A stretch of DNA of 64,000 nt. It comes from Ashinkailepas kermadecensis (lineage: Eukaryota; Arthropoda; Thecostraca; Neolepadidae). Shown piece by piece: positions 11,993-23,911 of this stretch. Under the pieces are notes generated by a model. That model saw only the letters and a program-made list of their open reading frames with translations, was not told where the DNA came from and searched no databases. How positions within the stretch are numbered: position 1 is the stretch's first letter; every line of letters starts with the position of its first letter. Both the position numbers and the translations under genes were made by a program. The stretch is from positions 1,393,501 through 1,457,500 of the forward strand of contig JAOTOM010005180.1 in assembly GCA_034440615.1 (NCBI GenBank), in the 5' to 3' direction.

Positions 11993-13360
11993 TCGAGCGG
12001 CCCTGTGTCGCCCGTGAGTGGCTTGTTGCCACCTTCCCTAGTACAGGAGGGTTGCGATCCGCGCGGTCCTATGTGTCGCCCGTGAGTGGCTTGTTGCCAC
12101 TTTCCCTAGTATAGGAGGGTTGCGATCCGAGCGGCCCTATGTGTCGCCCGTGAGTGGCTTGTTGCCACCTTCCCTAGTATAGGAGGGTTGCGATCCGCGC
12201 GGTCCTATGTGTCGCCCGTGAGTGGCTTGTTGCCACCTTCCCTAGTATAGGAGGGTTGCGATCCGAGCTGTCCTATGTGTCGCCCGTGAGTGGCTTGTTG
12301 CCACTTTCCCTAGTATAGGAGGGTTGCGATCCGAGCGGTCCTATGTGTCGCCCGTGAGTGGCTTGTTGCCACCTTCCCTAGTACAGGAGGGTTGCGATCC
12401 GAGCGGCCCTATGTGTCGCCCGTGAGTGGCTTGTTGCCACCTTCCCTAGTACAGGAGGGTTGCGATCCGAGCGGCCCTATGTGTCGCCCGTGAGTGGCTT
12501 GTTGCCACCTTCCCTAGTATAGGAGGGTTGCGATCCGCGCGGTCCTATGTGTCGCCCGTGAGTGGCTTGTTGCCACCTTCCCTAGTATAGGAGGGTTGCG
12601 ATCCGAGCTGTCCTATGTGTCGCCCGTGAGTGGCTTGTTGCCACTTTCCCTAGTATAGGAGGGTTGCGACCCGAGCGGTCCTATGTGTCGCCCGTGAGTG
12701 GCTTGTTGCCACCTTCCCTAGTATAGGAGGGTTGCGATCCGCGCGGTCCTATGTGTCGCCCGTGAGTGGCTTGATGCCACCTTCCCTAGTACAGGAGGGT
12801 TGCGATCCGAGCGGTCCTATGTGTCGCCCGTGAGTGGCTTGTTGCCACCTTCCCTAGTATAGGAGGGTTGCGATCCGCGCGGTCCTATGTGTCGCCCGTG
12901 AGTGGCTTGTTGCCACCTTCCCTAGTATAGGAGGGTTGCGATCCGAGCGGTCCTATGTGTCGCCCGTGAGTGGCTTGATGCCACCTTCCCTAGTATAGGA
13001 GGGTTGCGATCCGCGCGGTCCTATGTGTCGCCCGTGAGTGGCTTGTTGCCACCTTCCCTAGTATAGGAGGGCTGCGACACCCAGCGGTCCTATGTGTCGC
13101 CCGTGAGTGGCTTGTTGCCACCTTCCCTAGTATAGGAGGGTTGCGATCCGAGCGGTCCTATGTGTCGCCCGTGAGTGGCTTGTTGCCACCTTCCCTAGTA
13201 TAGGAGGGCTGCGACACCCAGCGGTCCTATGTGTCGCCCGTGAGTGGCTTGTTGCCACCTTCCCTAGTATAGGAGGGTTGCGATCCGAGCGGTCCTATGT
13301 GTCGCCCGTGAGTGGCTTGTTGCCACCTTCCCTAGTATAGGAGGGTTGCGACACCCAGCG
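11993..13360 (+). repeat. 68-bp satellite, ~20 copies
   Basis: Unit begins GGTCCTATGTGTCGCCCGTG and ends GGGTTGCGATCCGAGC, 68 bp, about 20 tandem copies over 1.37 kb. Each unit carries a hairpin GTGGC-TTGTT-GCCAC. Variants are shared in alternating patterns (cgcgcggtcc versus cgagcggtcc; gatcc versus gacaccc), so some higher-order pairing exists. Stops in all frames rule out coding. Confidence 0.95.
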
Positions 13361-14762
13361 CTTCCAAATGGTGAGTGATCAAAAACAGCGTCTTGCACGT
13401 GCTATGATCCACTGAATGATACTCGATTATGATACTTTGGGTTGTTCATCTCCCAGGCCAGTTCAAGGACACATTTTCCGCAAAAATGAAGAATATTCAA
13501 GTGTATTCATTCCTCGAATCCATTAACAATCGTTACAGGCATGAAATATTCAACATATTCGCCAATATCCTAAGGCCAGTGATGGATATGTACTTTATAC
13601 TCCTGCAGGGGGAGAGGACAATATTTGGCTAATTTAATATGGAGAGGATACTTGTCTTCAAACCTGTGGCATCAGAATCTCGGTTTGCATTTTCCAGTGA
13701 ATCTTGAGCACTTTATCACAGCATCATCAAATAGCACTATTGTATCTCCAAAGAAGGAAAAGGAGAGGATATTTTCTCACAGAGGATAACGTTCTGGATG
13801 CCGACAATCCAGGGACAGCTCACTTTTGCAACTCTGCCTAGGACTCTAACTAAGTGTGGTTTGTTGCGCGTCGATATATAGTGCAAGGGTCAGAAGAGGT
13901 CGAAGTGTTTGCCTGATGGAAACTTCGAAATCGTGCACGAAAACAGTCTTATCGTATCTAGGAACGAAAATCGAAGCCAAGATCAGCTTCAGTGTTCAGA
14001 TTAACCCCAGAGTGATCAAGAAGCCAAAGCTTATCTCAGGTCAAGTTGGGTTATTGATCTCGGATGGCCTTTGAAAAGGTCAGCGCCCTATCTAAGCAAG
14101 TTAGCTGAGTTATCATCACCCTTATATACAATATTGGCCATTTGGAGCAATAAGGGAGGTTAATTTCTGTTGATTCTGATCGCTTGATTGCATCAACTCC
14201 CGCTCCATGCGCCGACGAGGGTAAAAAGTGATGGGACCGGAGCCGTTTCATACAACGTCTTTGTGTAGAACGCCATAGAGCAAACAAGTAAAATAGAGAA
14301 GAAAAAAAAAGTAAAACATTTCCAAAGCTGGCAGAGCAATGCCGACATCTGCATTGCGAGCTGCCATGCCCATTCACCGCGCGTCGGTGTGGGCAATGTC
14401 CACCTGAATGATGATGTGCAGCGGTAGTTATCTGTGGTAGTAGCTGGCTGTTCACGTTGGCACAGTGTACACTGTACAGCACACCGACGCCATGCCCTGG
14501 AGCGCCACCACGAAAAGAGTGGTCAGGTCTGAGCACATTTGGCATATGCACCGAGCTTGAATGTCTTGCCTGGCCTCTGAATGATCTCTGACTATGCCCG
14601 TAGCGTTGAAAGATCATAGCGACAGAGCAGACCACCCTCACCAATCTGGCACAGCTGTGAGCAGATTGAGTTCCAATCAGGAGCGACGGTCAAGTGGTGG
14701 TTCCGATCTACGCCGCTGCGAGTTCGTGACGCTAGCATCGCGTCCTGTATAGATGGCAGCAC
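13361..14762. other. Intron 5 spacer / 3' flank of the nested gene
   Basis: No supported gene. The 197-residue minus-strand ORF at 14051-14644 has low-confidence composition and lies just downstream of the nested gene's stop, so it is best read as its 3' flank or untranslated region. Confidence 0.4.
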
Positions 14763-15707
14763 TTATGGTCGTCTGTCGGTAGCAGAACAGTCGCACAGTG
14801 AGGTCTGCGGGTTCGCTTGGCACAGTGCTCTGCACGCGTGTCGTTTGGAGAGGACGGCTCCCATCGCAGCTGGCGGTCTCATGCAGTCGCATAGTGTGCC
14901 ACCCTCTCCTATATCGCAGAGAATTTCGCAGATGACGTCATAATCCGGCGTCACAGTCGTAGATTTGGTTGATGAAGGAGGAGTCTGAGACGTTGGTGAG
15001 GGAGAGGGCTGTGACGTTGATGGGGGAGGAGGCTGTGACGTTGATAGAGAAGGGGGCTGTGACGTTGATGGGGAAGGAGGCTGTGACGTTGGTGGAGGAG
15101 GAGATTGGGACGTTGGTGTGGGAGGGAATTGTGAGGCTGGTGCGGGTCGAGGATGTGAAGTTCGTGGCGGAGATTGAGATGTTGGTGGAATAGGAGGTTG
15201 TGAAGTTGGTGGAGAATGAGGATGTGAAGTTGGTGGGGAAGACTGAGACGTTGGTGGAGGAGGCTGAGAAGTTGGTGGGGAAGGAAGATGTGAAGCTGTT
15301 GGGGGAAGGGTGTTGGGAGTCGTCTTCTTGGGACACGGACAAAGTGGATGACGACAAGTGTACCCAATCCGGTCGCAGTATTCACGCAGCACGTTCGGGT
15401 AGTGCTGCAGCAGCTTCAGTACCAGTTCTGCGAGGTGTGGTGGAATGCTTCTCAGCTGGTTGGTCGACAGTGGTCGCCGCCAGCAGTCGCATCTCCCTAC
15501 TCCCGGCCAGCACAGCAGTCGACACAGGCAGCGCGGCAGCTGGTCCTGCTTCAGCAGCCCGTTCTCAGGGACGGACGGGCCCTCGAAGAGTCGAGGCGGC
15601 AGCCGCCCGTCAGGGACGGGCGGCTGGCCCTCCAGCGCAGCTGTTGGCGTCACACAGACCAACGTCCAAGCCACTAGCAGGCTGTGCAGACAGTAGTCCG
15701 CTTTCAT
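14763..15707 (-). CDS. Secreted Pro/Ser/Thr-rich protein with repeated C-x3-C-x6..8-C-x-C motifs, nested antisense
   Basis: Intronless ORF of 314 residues inside intron 5 of the coiled-coil gene, on the other strand. I start at the Met at 15707, not the one 22 codons upstream, because a signal peptide follows at once (MKADYCLHSLLVAWTLVCVT, then Ala-rich cleavage region about residue 24) and the upstream extension is made of the 29-bp repeat that continues past the gene. After the signal comes a Cys block: C60-x-C62-RLL-C66-x6-C73-D-C75, then C111-x6-C118-x4-C123-P-C125. Residues ~131-255 are a mucin-like stalk of about fifteen TSQPPPP-like repeats with many O-glycosylation candidates. The C-terminal part repeats the Cys pattern twice: C260-EIL-C264-x8-C273-D-C275 and C292-RAL-C296-x8-C305-D-C307. 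It is probably extracellular, perhaps mucus or matrix. I recognise no family; a 3' or 5' spliced form is possible. Confidence 0.6.
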   Translation of the reverse strand: MKADYCLHSLLVAWTLVCVTPTAALEGQPPVPDGRLPPRLFEGPSVPENGLLKQDQLPRCLCRLLCWPGVGRCDCWRRPLSTNQLRSIPPHLAELVLKLLQHYPNVLREYCDRIGYTCRHPLCPCPKKTTPNTLPPTASHLPSPPTSQPPPPTSQSSPPTSHPHSPPTSQPPIPPTSQSPPRTSHPRPAPASQFPPTPTSQSPPPPTSQPPSPSTSQPPSLSTSQPPPPSTSQPSPSPTSQTPPSSTKSTTVTPDYDVICEILCDIGEGGTLCDCMRPPAAMGAVLSKRHACRALCQANPQTSLCDCSATDRRP

Positions 15708-15714
15708 TCCTGTC

Positions 15715-16040
15715 AACAATGAGGTCAGCTCATCCCTGCGGTTGGGATCGAGGTCGTCCTGCACTGCGGTCAAAGTCGAGGTGACGCCATCATTGCAGTT
15801 TGGATCGAGGTCGTCCCATCATTTGGTCAGGGTCGAGGTCAAGCAATCCCTGCAGGCAGGGTTAAGGTCATGCTATACCTTGGTTAGGGTCAAGGTCACC
15901 CCATCATGTAGTCAGAGTTGAGTCCATATCATCCCTATGACCATGACTGAGGTCGTGCCATCTCTGCGGTCAGGGTCTAGGTCATGTCATCCTGCGGTCA
16001 GGGTCGAGGTTAATTCATCCCTGTAGTCAAGACCGATGAC
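15715..16040. repeat. ~29-bp repeat with GGTCA half-sites upstream of the nested gene
   Basis: About eleven degenerate copies of a 28-30-bp unit such as CATCCCTGCGGTCAGGGTCG followed by AGGTCATGC. Most carry one or two (A/G)GGTCA words, and 15890-15900 has TCAAGGTCA, the extended half-site bound by ERR/SF-1-type nuclear receptors. It lies where the promoter of the antisense secreted gene should be. The repeat is seen; a regulatory role is inference. Confidence 0.7.
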
Positions 16041-16199
16041 AGCTCATCCATATAATCAGTGTATCTCAATTCCAAGAGTTAGATGTCCCAACTGTATCCT
16101 CATAATTTTGTGGTCCATTATTATCTCCTTGAATGATTACTCAATTCATACGGACAACCATTTTGCATGCTTAGTAACGCGACTACGAGTCACGTATCA

Positions 16200-16925
16200 T
16201 ATTCAACAATGGATGATCGCATAGTCCTGCCAAAGCAGAATTGCGTTCCAGTTTTTATAATTTACCGCTACGCAGAACAAAAGTTTACCTCAAAGTCAGC
16301 ATTAGGACCTCCTGACAGAGAATGTCGGTTGCGTGCCTGTCCATTAGCAAATGTTAGAATTGGTCAACTGGAATTGCTTAATTCTCGTAGTGCGACGGGG
16401 GAGGAAGTTAATTTCACCTCCCACCCCACCCCACCCTGACATTGTTCTGTGGAAGCTCCCGAATGGTTAATGATGTCCCTTTCATTCAAATTTGTCATAT
16501 CTTTCAACAATGGATGATCGCATAGTGTGCCAAAGCATTGCGTTCCAGTCTCTCAATACGTGCGCCACTTAGTTCGGCAAGCGAACGCGCCCAACTGGGG
16601 AAGGGGCAGATTCAGGCTGCATGCAACTGACAGGCATCCGCCCGCACTCTAATATCTGTATGTAGATCATATTCTGCCAGATGTGCTGGACCCACAGCTC
16701 TTGTCAGAATTCAAGTCTTGGCTAGACGTTTCTGGTCTATGTTTCACCATAGAGCTGTGTATTCAAGATAAGATAAGTTTTTTCGTGGTACGTGTCCATC
16801 AACAGCAGTAATGAGTCATTCGCAACTAGTGCATCGTAAGACTACAGACCGCAGGCGGTGCCTTAATACGCGCGCCACGGGGGTCGGCAGGCTAACGCCC
16901 CCCACTTCGTCCAGAAGTTGCGGGA
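16200..16925 (+). repeat. ~310-bp tandem duplication, three degenerate copies
   Basis: The phrase CAACAATGGATGATCGCATA occurs at about 16205 and 16505. The phrase AATACGYGCGCCAC occurs at about 16556 and 16867 (311 bp apart), followed by matching ggcag/ggcaag...acgcgcc text. These fit a degenerate ~300-bp direct repeat. No coding content. Confidence 0.5.
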
Positions 16926-17144
16926 GGTAAAGTCACTCTGACGTCACTCACGCCCGACCCATAGTCAGCGAGAATGTTATTTTTGGCTACAATCTGTGAA
17001 AGTGACGTGCGAACAGGTACTGAATATTTCCTATTGATATCCCTGATATGTTCGAGTTAGTAATACAATTATCCATGGGCAGATGCTGCCCTCCCCCTCC
17101 CACCCAGTTGGCGAGGAATAAGATACCAGAACTAGGGCGTGTCA

Positions 17145-17240
17145 ACGTCATTCAGAACTAGGGCGTGTCAACGTACGTCACGGCTTCGGATGAGATACCA
17201 GAACTAGGGCGTGTCAACGTCACGTCGCGGCTTCGGATGA
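17145..17240 (+). repeat. Short direct repeats around AACTAGGGCGTGTCAACGT
   Basis: The 19-mer occurs three times (near 17154, 17201 and at the start of the block), twice followed by CGGCTTCGGATGA. A diverged relative is at about 1170-1240, so this is a locally amplified end of a dispersed repeat. Confidence 0.65.
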
Positions 17241-17799
17241 ACACGGCTTTTAGATGTACCTTAAAACATCCTTCATTGACAAACCATACAAGATACAGTC
17301 AACATCAACACATTCGTGAATAGATGAATGATGAAAAAGACAACAAAAAAGTGTGACCTCGGGCTAGATTGATAGGTCAAATGAAGGCTTAAACGAGACA
17401 AAGAAGACAATTGGCGGAAAACTTCGAGACCAAGAGATATATTTAAATATCTGGAATGCATGTGGTGGCTGAATATGTGCTCTAAAAGCGTGCCACCACC
17501 CCCACCCCACCCCATCCCCACCCCCTTCACGCCACGATCAAGTCAGTTCACTGAGATATGACCATAAATATTTCGAGGATGCATGTGTCCCATGCGCTCT
17601 GGTGGCTAAGATAAACATTAAAAATGGCTGAGCAGGGTAATTTTGCACGGTGACTTCATTTTTCATGCGGTTGAAGTCCAGAAATGCTATGTGAAAATGT
17701 TCGATTATCTTTGAAGATGCTTCGGAAAACGTCCCCCAATACAAAATGCTTGGTTTTATTTTGTTGTCAGAAGAGTGGAAAACTTTGGTCACATTTGGC

Positions 17800-18155
17800 A
17801 GCGCTTATTGCCTTCTCCTGAACGTCATCTATTTTCCAAATTGTCACTTACAGTTCCACACATGTCTCCAGGATATTTGACTTGGGCAGGATCGGTGACT
17901 GTGATCTTTGCACGAGTTACCTATGTCAGACTACGTTTCAGTTTACATGTCATGGATATTGAAGCACAAAATCGCATTTGTAGTCCGACCAGAAAACTCC
18001 GGTGAATGCGAGTGACTGACTACACCTTAACATGAGCATACTTGACCTGATCTGCAAGGTCAACCGAAAGAGATAGAGAAAATGTACCCAGTAACTATAA
18101 AAGTTAAAGGATATAGCTCCCTCACGCCGCTACGGCATGTCCTTACTTTGATTAG
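17800..18155 (+). repeat. Dispersed repeat copy B (pairs with 9490-9840)
   Basis: Collinear, diverged match to 9490-9840 in the same orientation, including the shared gacct...caaggtca and aaaagtta blocks. Confidence 0.5.
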
Positions 18156-18168
18156 AACAAAACTTAGT

Positions 18169-18258
18169 GTGGTCAACTCCGACTTCCGCACTCCGAGCGT
18201 GGTCAACTCCAGCTTCCGCACTCTGAGCGTGGTCACCTTCGGCTTCTACACTCCGAGC
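18169..18258 (+). repeat. 30-bp tandem repeat, 3 copies
   Basis: Three units of GTGGTCAACTCCGACTTCCG plus CACTCCGAGC, exactly 30 bp each, with point differences. Confidence 0.85.
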
Positions 18259-18569
18259 GATATATAATTATTATCTCGCACTGCGAGGGTCTTTGTGCGT
18301 GGCAACGAGCAAAACAGCGAGATCGCAGCAGAAAATGCAAATTTTCTCAATTGTAGGGATATGTTCGCTGCTGTTCCTCTTCGGATTTGCATGGTCTGCA
18401 TTATAGATATATGAGGTGACGAAGATCTATTTGCGTTAGCATTTGATAAATTCAACCATGATTAGGTATCAGAATGGGTTGTCAAGGAGAGGGGCATGAC
18501 CCCACTTCACGTTAACCCTTAGCATTAACCTTATAACTTGAGATGCGACTTAACTTTTTCGGATATCCC

Positions 18570-18683
18570 TTACCCTGTACCATGTACCCTGTACCCTGTA
18601 CACTGCACCCTGCACCATGTACCCTGTATCCTGTACTCTGTACACTGTATCCTGTACCATGTACCCTGTACCATGTACCCTGG
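18570..18683 (+). repeat. 7-bp tandem repeat (CCTGTAC)n
   Basis: About sixteen heptamers alternating CCTGTAC, CATGTAC, CTCTGTA and CCTGCAC. The Tyr/Pro/Cys reading frames on both strands are artefacts. Confidence 0.9.
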
Positions 18684-19689
18684 TATGCTGTTGGATGCCC
18701 AGATCTCATGTGTCGAAGCCTTCGATCCACACAGGAATCAATCCCAGACAATCCAAGATAGGCTGCCAACCAGATGGCTGGAAAATAGCATAGAAGTTGA
18801 GCATTAGCATGCAGGGATTTCAAATAATTGCCGACTTCTAGTGTGCCATATCAGTCTGATTGTAGTGATTCATCTCTGATTCACCTAGCGCCCTATGTTC
18901 GGTAAACTCGGAAGAAATTGTCACATTTAGCAAGGACTGACAAATGGAAAGCGACATAATACTGGCAAAATAGGGTGACTTCTCTCTCAAACCGGGAAAG
19001 ATTGACCAAAAGAGCTAACCTGAATCAAAAGTGTGTCAATGGCATGCACATGCGTAGGCCTGACTCCATGGTGGTCTGACGACAGCGTTTTTTTTTTTAT
19101 AAAGAATCACATTTCTCCATGTTCCGTGCATAATTAAGAAGGATCCGTATTTCCCGTTTGTAATTCATTATTGTAGAAAGAATTGAAACCAAATTGATCT
19201 TCATTGTTCAGGAACGACCTCAGGTTAGGAAAATTGTGAAGCTATATTCCTGAACATAGCTTGACAACTTTCCTAACCAGAAGTTTTTCTTAGACAGTGA
19301 AGGTCAATTTAGTTTCTTATCTTTCTGCAATCGTGCATGTTGCTCTATGCTCATTACGGCCATAATCTTTTGATTTGTTTCGTAGGTGAAGTTATCTATT
19401 ATGGACATTGTGTCTAAATTCGAAAATTTTGGAAGAAAACAACACATAATAGGAGATTATTCAGGTACATCTTAAGTCAGATACTTAGCTTTTTGTTTAC
19501 ATTTTCCATGGGTCCTCATCAATGCACTCAAGAAATGGATACCTGATAATACAACAGCTGGCATGAATGACGTTCAATTGTGACTTATAGGCTGTGAATT
19601 GATGCTGGGATGTACGCAGACCTATAATAATGTTGCATAGTTGCATGCAAGCTGCATCAGGTGTGTCACTCTGTGTATGACAACGGGGC

Positions 19690-19800
19690 CACTGGCTCCT
19701 TTAATCATTGATTTTGCCCCCTCAATCATCGATTTACCCCCCCCCCCCCTCTCCCTCCATCAGGTTCAAGCTTAGTCATTGAGCATACGGCCCTTTTTGG
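19690..19800 (+). mobile_element. Diverged repeat family member (poly-C bearing), copy 1
   Basis: Text around the C-run (caatcatcgatt...cccc...catcaggttcaagcttagtcattgagcatacgg) matches 22745-22880 (caatcattagtcccc...aatcagaccgaagcttaaccatgagcctatgg). Two copies 3 kb apart show an interspersed family with an internal C-rich tract. Confidence 0.5.
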
Positions 19801-19857
19801 GCCAAAAGGACCCCATAAAAAAAAAAAAAAACTTAAAAAAGGGGGGGGAGGGGGGGG

Positions 19858-19890
<33 letters not shown>

Positions 19891-20142
19891 AAAAACACCC
19901 CCACCACCCCCTTTTCCCCCCCCCCCCCCCTTAAATTAAAAAAAAAAACCCCAAATTTCCCCCCCCCCCCCCCCCCCGGGGGGAAAAAAAAAAAAAAACC
20001 AGGCAAGAAAAAAAAAAGAGGGGAAAAAAAAATTTTGGGGGGGAAAAAATTTGTGGGGAAAAAAAAAATTAAAAAAAAAAAAAAGGGTGGGTGGTGCCCA
20101 AGGATGAAAAAAAAAAAAAAAATAAAAAAAACGCATGCACTG
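19800..20142. other. Homopolymer-run stretch, probable assembly artefact
   Basis: About 340 bp consists almost only of runs of A, C and G (for example 31 A, 18 C and 13-16 C runs) with sharp switches. It follows a natural C-rich repeat tract. No known element looks like this; it resembles low-quality consensus from reads failing in a homopolymer. ORFs here (poly-Phe, poly-Lys) are meaningless. Confidence 0.7.
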
Positions 20143-23100
20143 ATACAAATGGTCTTCGGGCAGCTTTGGCCATCAAAAAGATCATTTAGTCCCCCAGCCC
20201 CAGCCAACTTCATAAAGGGACAACCATGAGCTGCATTGTGTATACCAGACAGTGGTTGCATTGTTAATGGAAAAATTAGAAGATGCTTATTTCATCTGAT
20301 GCTCGAGTGAAAATGAATTCGGGAACACTGATCATAAACGGCTACACATTTTGCGTACCAAGCCCAATACATTAATCGGTTTACGATAGGGTTACCGGTG
20401 TATCCACAATTTTATGTTGGGCGGAAAACAACGATATTCCCAGTATCCATCCTGCTGCAATTGAAGCGCCGAAAAACCACAACTAGTTTTCGCAAACTTC
20501 TAACCTAAGCTTCTTCTCCTTGCGGCTAGACCGCAGCCAGGCATGCCGGCGCTATATATTCTTTCCACCACATAATCACGGGAGTGAGGTCAGCCGCGGG
20601 TGTTGAGCAAGCCCACGGCTGCCGGCGTACCTGAGCTGTTGTTTGTGTGTGTCGAGTCGACAGGGCAGCTTCGCTGACTGATGCGCACTGCCTGATAACC
20701 ACCCACATTGTTCAACAGCACAGATAGCCAGAGCAAACAAGCCGTGTTAAAAATCGGCGCAGGATGATAGCGCTGTCTCAAACACCGAGAACTTACTCAC
20801 GCCATGAGACTGATCTGCAACCGTGCATACATGTGTGGCCTTGTACTTATCAGCGGCTTGCAGAGTAGCTTTGTATATTAGTGGTGGACTTTTTTTTCAC
20901 TTTTCCCGGAATGTTTTACTTGCTACAGCTTCTCCGATGTAGTTGTATGTGCTGATTCCGAATATGTGGCCTGTTTGAACTTGTCCAGAATTTTATTTTT
21001 CCTATTGTATTTTTTTTTGTTACATCGAGACTGTTTTCGAACTGTGCTCAAAAGTACTTGCTTCAACGAACATCATATACATCCATAAGCATGCCTTTCA
21101 GGTACTTGAGAACAATAACAACATGTACCCAGCGCTGCTGTGTATTTGGAAACAAGGTTGCGAAATCATGGTGCCCCGCATCAGTGGCGTCGCGGATTTT
21201 TGATAAGGGGGAGAGACAGGGACGGTCCGAGGTACCGAAATGTGGTGAGGCAGAAAGTCACCAATGCACCCCCACCCCCTCCTAAAAAACTCATCGGATT
21301 ATTCAGATATTTTCATCTCATCGGATATTTCTCGTTAGAGAAATATGCCATGAAACGCTATGCAAACATGAGTGTGAGTATCATTCCAAGGATAAGGAAG
21401 ACCGAAAATAAGGAAATTCCGGGCAACTGAAAGCCATGGAACTCACCGGGGCTTCCCAAAGTAGCCCAGAGTCCTCGTTTCTTTGTTGATGATATGTATT
21501 TGTTCCTCATATGACAGGCAGGAAAATATAATTGGAAGGGTGTTATCCGTGGGATTTTTCATGATTGATGATGGTCTTTAGTTGTAAGACTCCAATCTAT
21601 CAAGGTCATCCGACGCAAAGTACAAGGAACGTATTGATACACATGAAATTGGACATGTATTTGGTACAAGAAACTGACGAAATTAGTGAGGCATAACTTC
21701 CTAGGTTATACCATAGCCACATCCAGTCACTAATTGAAGAGAACTGAAAAAATGAAGCGCACTGGCTAACAGAACAGCACAGCTAGGAGAAAGACTAAGG
21801 GGAGCAAGAGCCCTCTCGGAAAAAATGAGGCCTCGAGAAACCCTCGACTGCACCCACAGGAAAAGTCCCTTAGCACACCATGACTGCACAGCCCTCCCTT
21901 CAGGAAGCATAAGGGGCCCCTCGACAGGACATCCCCAAAGATGTTAGCCCCCTTACAAAAAGTCTGGCTGCACCATAGACCTCACATGTAACAAATACTG
22001 ATGCTTGCATGAAATAAAATGTACACAAAGCAAGACCACAACTATTGATTTCAGTAAAAAAGGAAACAATCAAGGCATCCTTAAAAAGTAAAGTTATGTG
22101 ACTTCATGAAGCAAACCATGCGGTAATATAAAATCTGAAGAAAATAACTGAAAAATAATTAAGAAAATCTGAAGTAAAATCTGAAACACCCACAAGTATA
22201 CATGAAATATCTCGCGCTTGATATTAAATATAATATGAACATTCAAAGTTGCCTGTCAAACTCTTTAAAAAGCCACCGTGCCCATAGTAATGGGCACAGT
22301 AGTTATTCTTATTCCATAGTTCCATAGTTAGTCAACTGTATCTACTTTAGTACTCATGAAGCAAACTTGAAACAAGGTAATTGTGCATGAAATGAGCTTT
22401 GCCATGAATACTTTTCACATGAAGAGACACCAACACTTTAGGCTCATGCTTTCCGTGCAACGCCATAGGCGTAACGTTAGACTTCACGACCTTTGGGGAG
22501 ACGTCCACTCCTCCCCCCCTGGGCGCCGCCCATGGTTTTTTTGTGTAGTTCGCCCTTCCAGTAACCATGCAAGTAGCAGTGGCTACGTCAGCCTAGGTGG
22601 TCGGACACGCGAGCGACATTTTGTTCAGTTAGTTTCGTCTACCTCTGAGACCAGTACCGTATGTGCATCGGATATACATTTTTGAGAGTGGTACCCATAG
22701 ACCAGTGATGCTAAATATTTCCACTGCCACATCTTTGTGCAAGAGTGTGCATGCGTTCAGGGGGCAACTGCCCCCCCCCAATCATTAGTCCCCCCCCTCC
22801 CACAAAAAAGCATTGATTCGCCTCCCCCAATCAGACCGAAGCTTAACCATGAGCCTATGGAGGTGCCCTTCCAGAACGCTTGAGTGCACACCCCACATCC
22901 TCCCGCTCAGCGAGTTTTTCAGCCGATGGCGCTTCTATCCGGAGATCCGGAGAAAATGCCATCAAAAACATCAATTGGCTCTCCAATCAATTTCACAATG
23001 TGGCACCCATGTCTTTGTGATGTTATAAAGATCCCACTGCCTATACGAATGTGACTGCCGCTCAGTGTGATAACATAAGGACAGTGTGATGAATAGCAAA

Positions 23101-23911
23101 GGGAGGGACGCAGTGCATTAGTCTACTTGCACAGTCAACCAAGCATTTCAGTAACATTCAATCGATAGTATCATTTGGTATACATTTTTTTTTCCCAACA
23201 GTGTCTCAGTGCTGTTTTGCTCATGGGTGTACATGCTTATTTTGTGGTTTATCATGGATACGATGTCACTTTTTATCCGTGTTTGATGATTTGATTTACC
23301 CGTGTTTGATGTTTGATGCATGTGCTATCTTCATCGCCACCTCGCGTCGTCTGCTGCAGCCGTTGATACCTATCTTCTGCAGCCGTACAATCCAAAGGCT
23401 GCAAAGCAAACACCATCCAAAGCCGCGTTACGCTGAAGTAGGTTATTTCTGGGATCAAACCAATGAAATTATCACTTACCTATTAACTGAATTATAAACT
23501 ATTAACTGAGCTGATCGTCACCACTGCTCGTTGTAAGCAGCGTCGACTGTTTTCCACGGTCCTGGCCCCGGCCGCTCCGGCCGCTGATGTGGGCGGGGGA
23601 TTAGTTGGTCGGGCGTCAGCGGGGACAACAGCGGAGAGACCCAGAAACACCGGCCGACTCGTGACCGTCCCAAAACACACGCCACAGATCAGGTGCAACC
23701 AAGAGACAGTTGGTGCGGTGCGCACACACCAGGCAGGAAAGCGTCGCCAACACGTGAACGCGCAGTTCCTCCTCCCTCCCCCTCCCCCCACCCATGGAAG
23801 CATAACGCGCAGTTCCTCCTCCCTCCCCCCACCCATGGAAGCATAACTGCGTACAATAATTAGCTGGGCACAGCCTGGCATATTTCCTACCCACGACCGC
23901 CTGGAGGCGAC
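20143..23911. other. Intron 5, unannotated part
   Basis: No gene is supported. At 21182 there is a transposon-terminus-like start CAGTGGCGTCGCGG followed by a G-rich tract, but no partner end was found. At 22745-22880 is the second copy of the poly-C repeat family. The remainder is unremarkable. Confidence 0.4.

Noticed and set aside
14051..14644. 197-residue minus-strand ORF downstream of the nested secreted gene
   Set aside because: No domain, signal or repeat pattern; composition looks non-coding, and its place fits 3' flank.
19833..20261. Poly-Phe/Pro/Gly ORFs
   Set aside because: Translation of homopolymer runs that are probably an assembly artefact.
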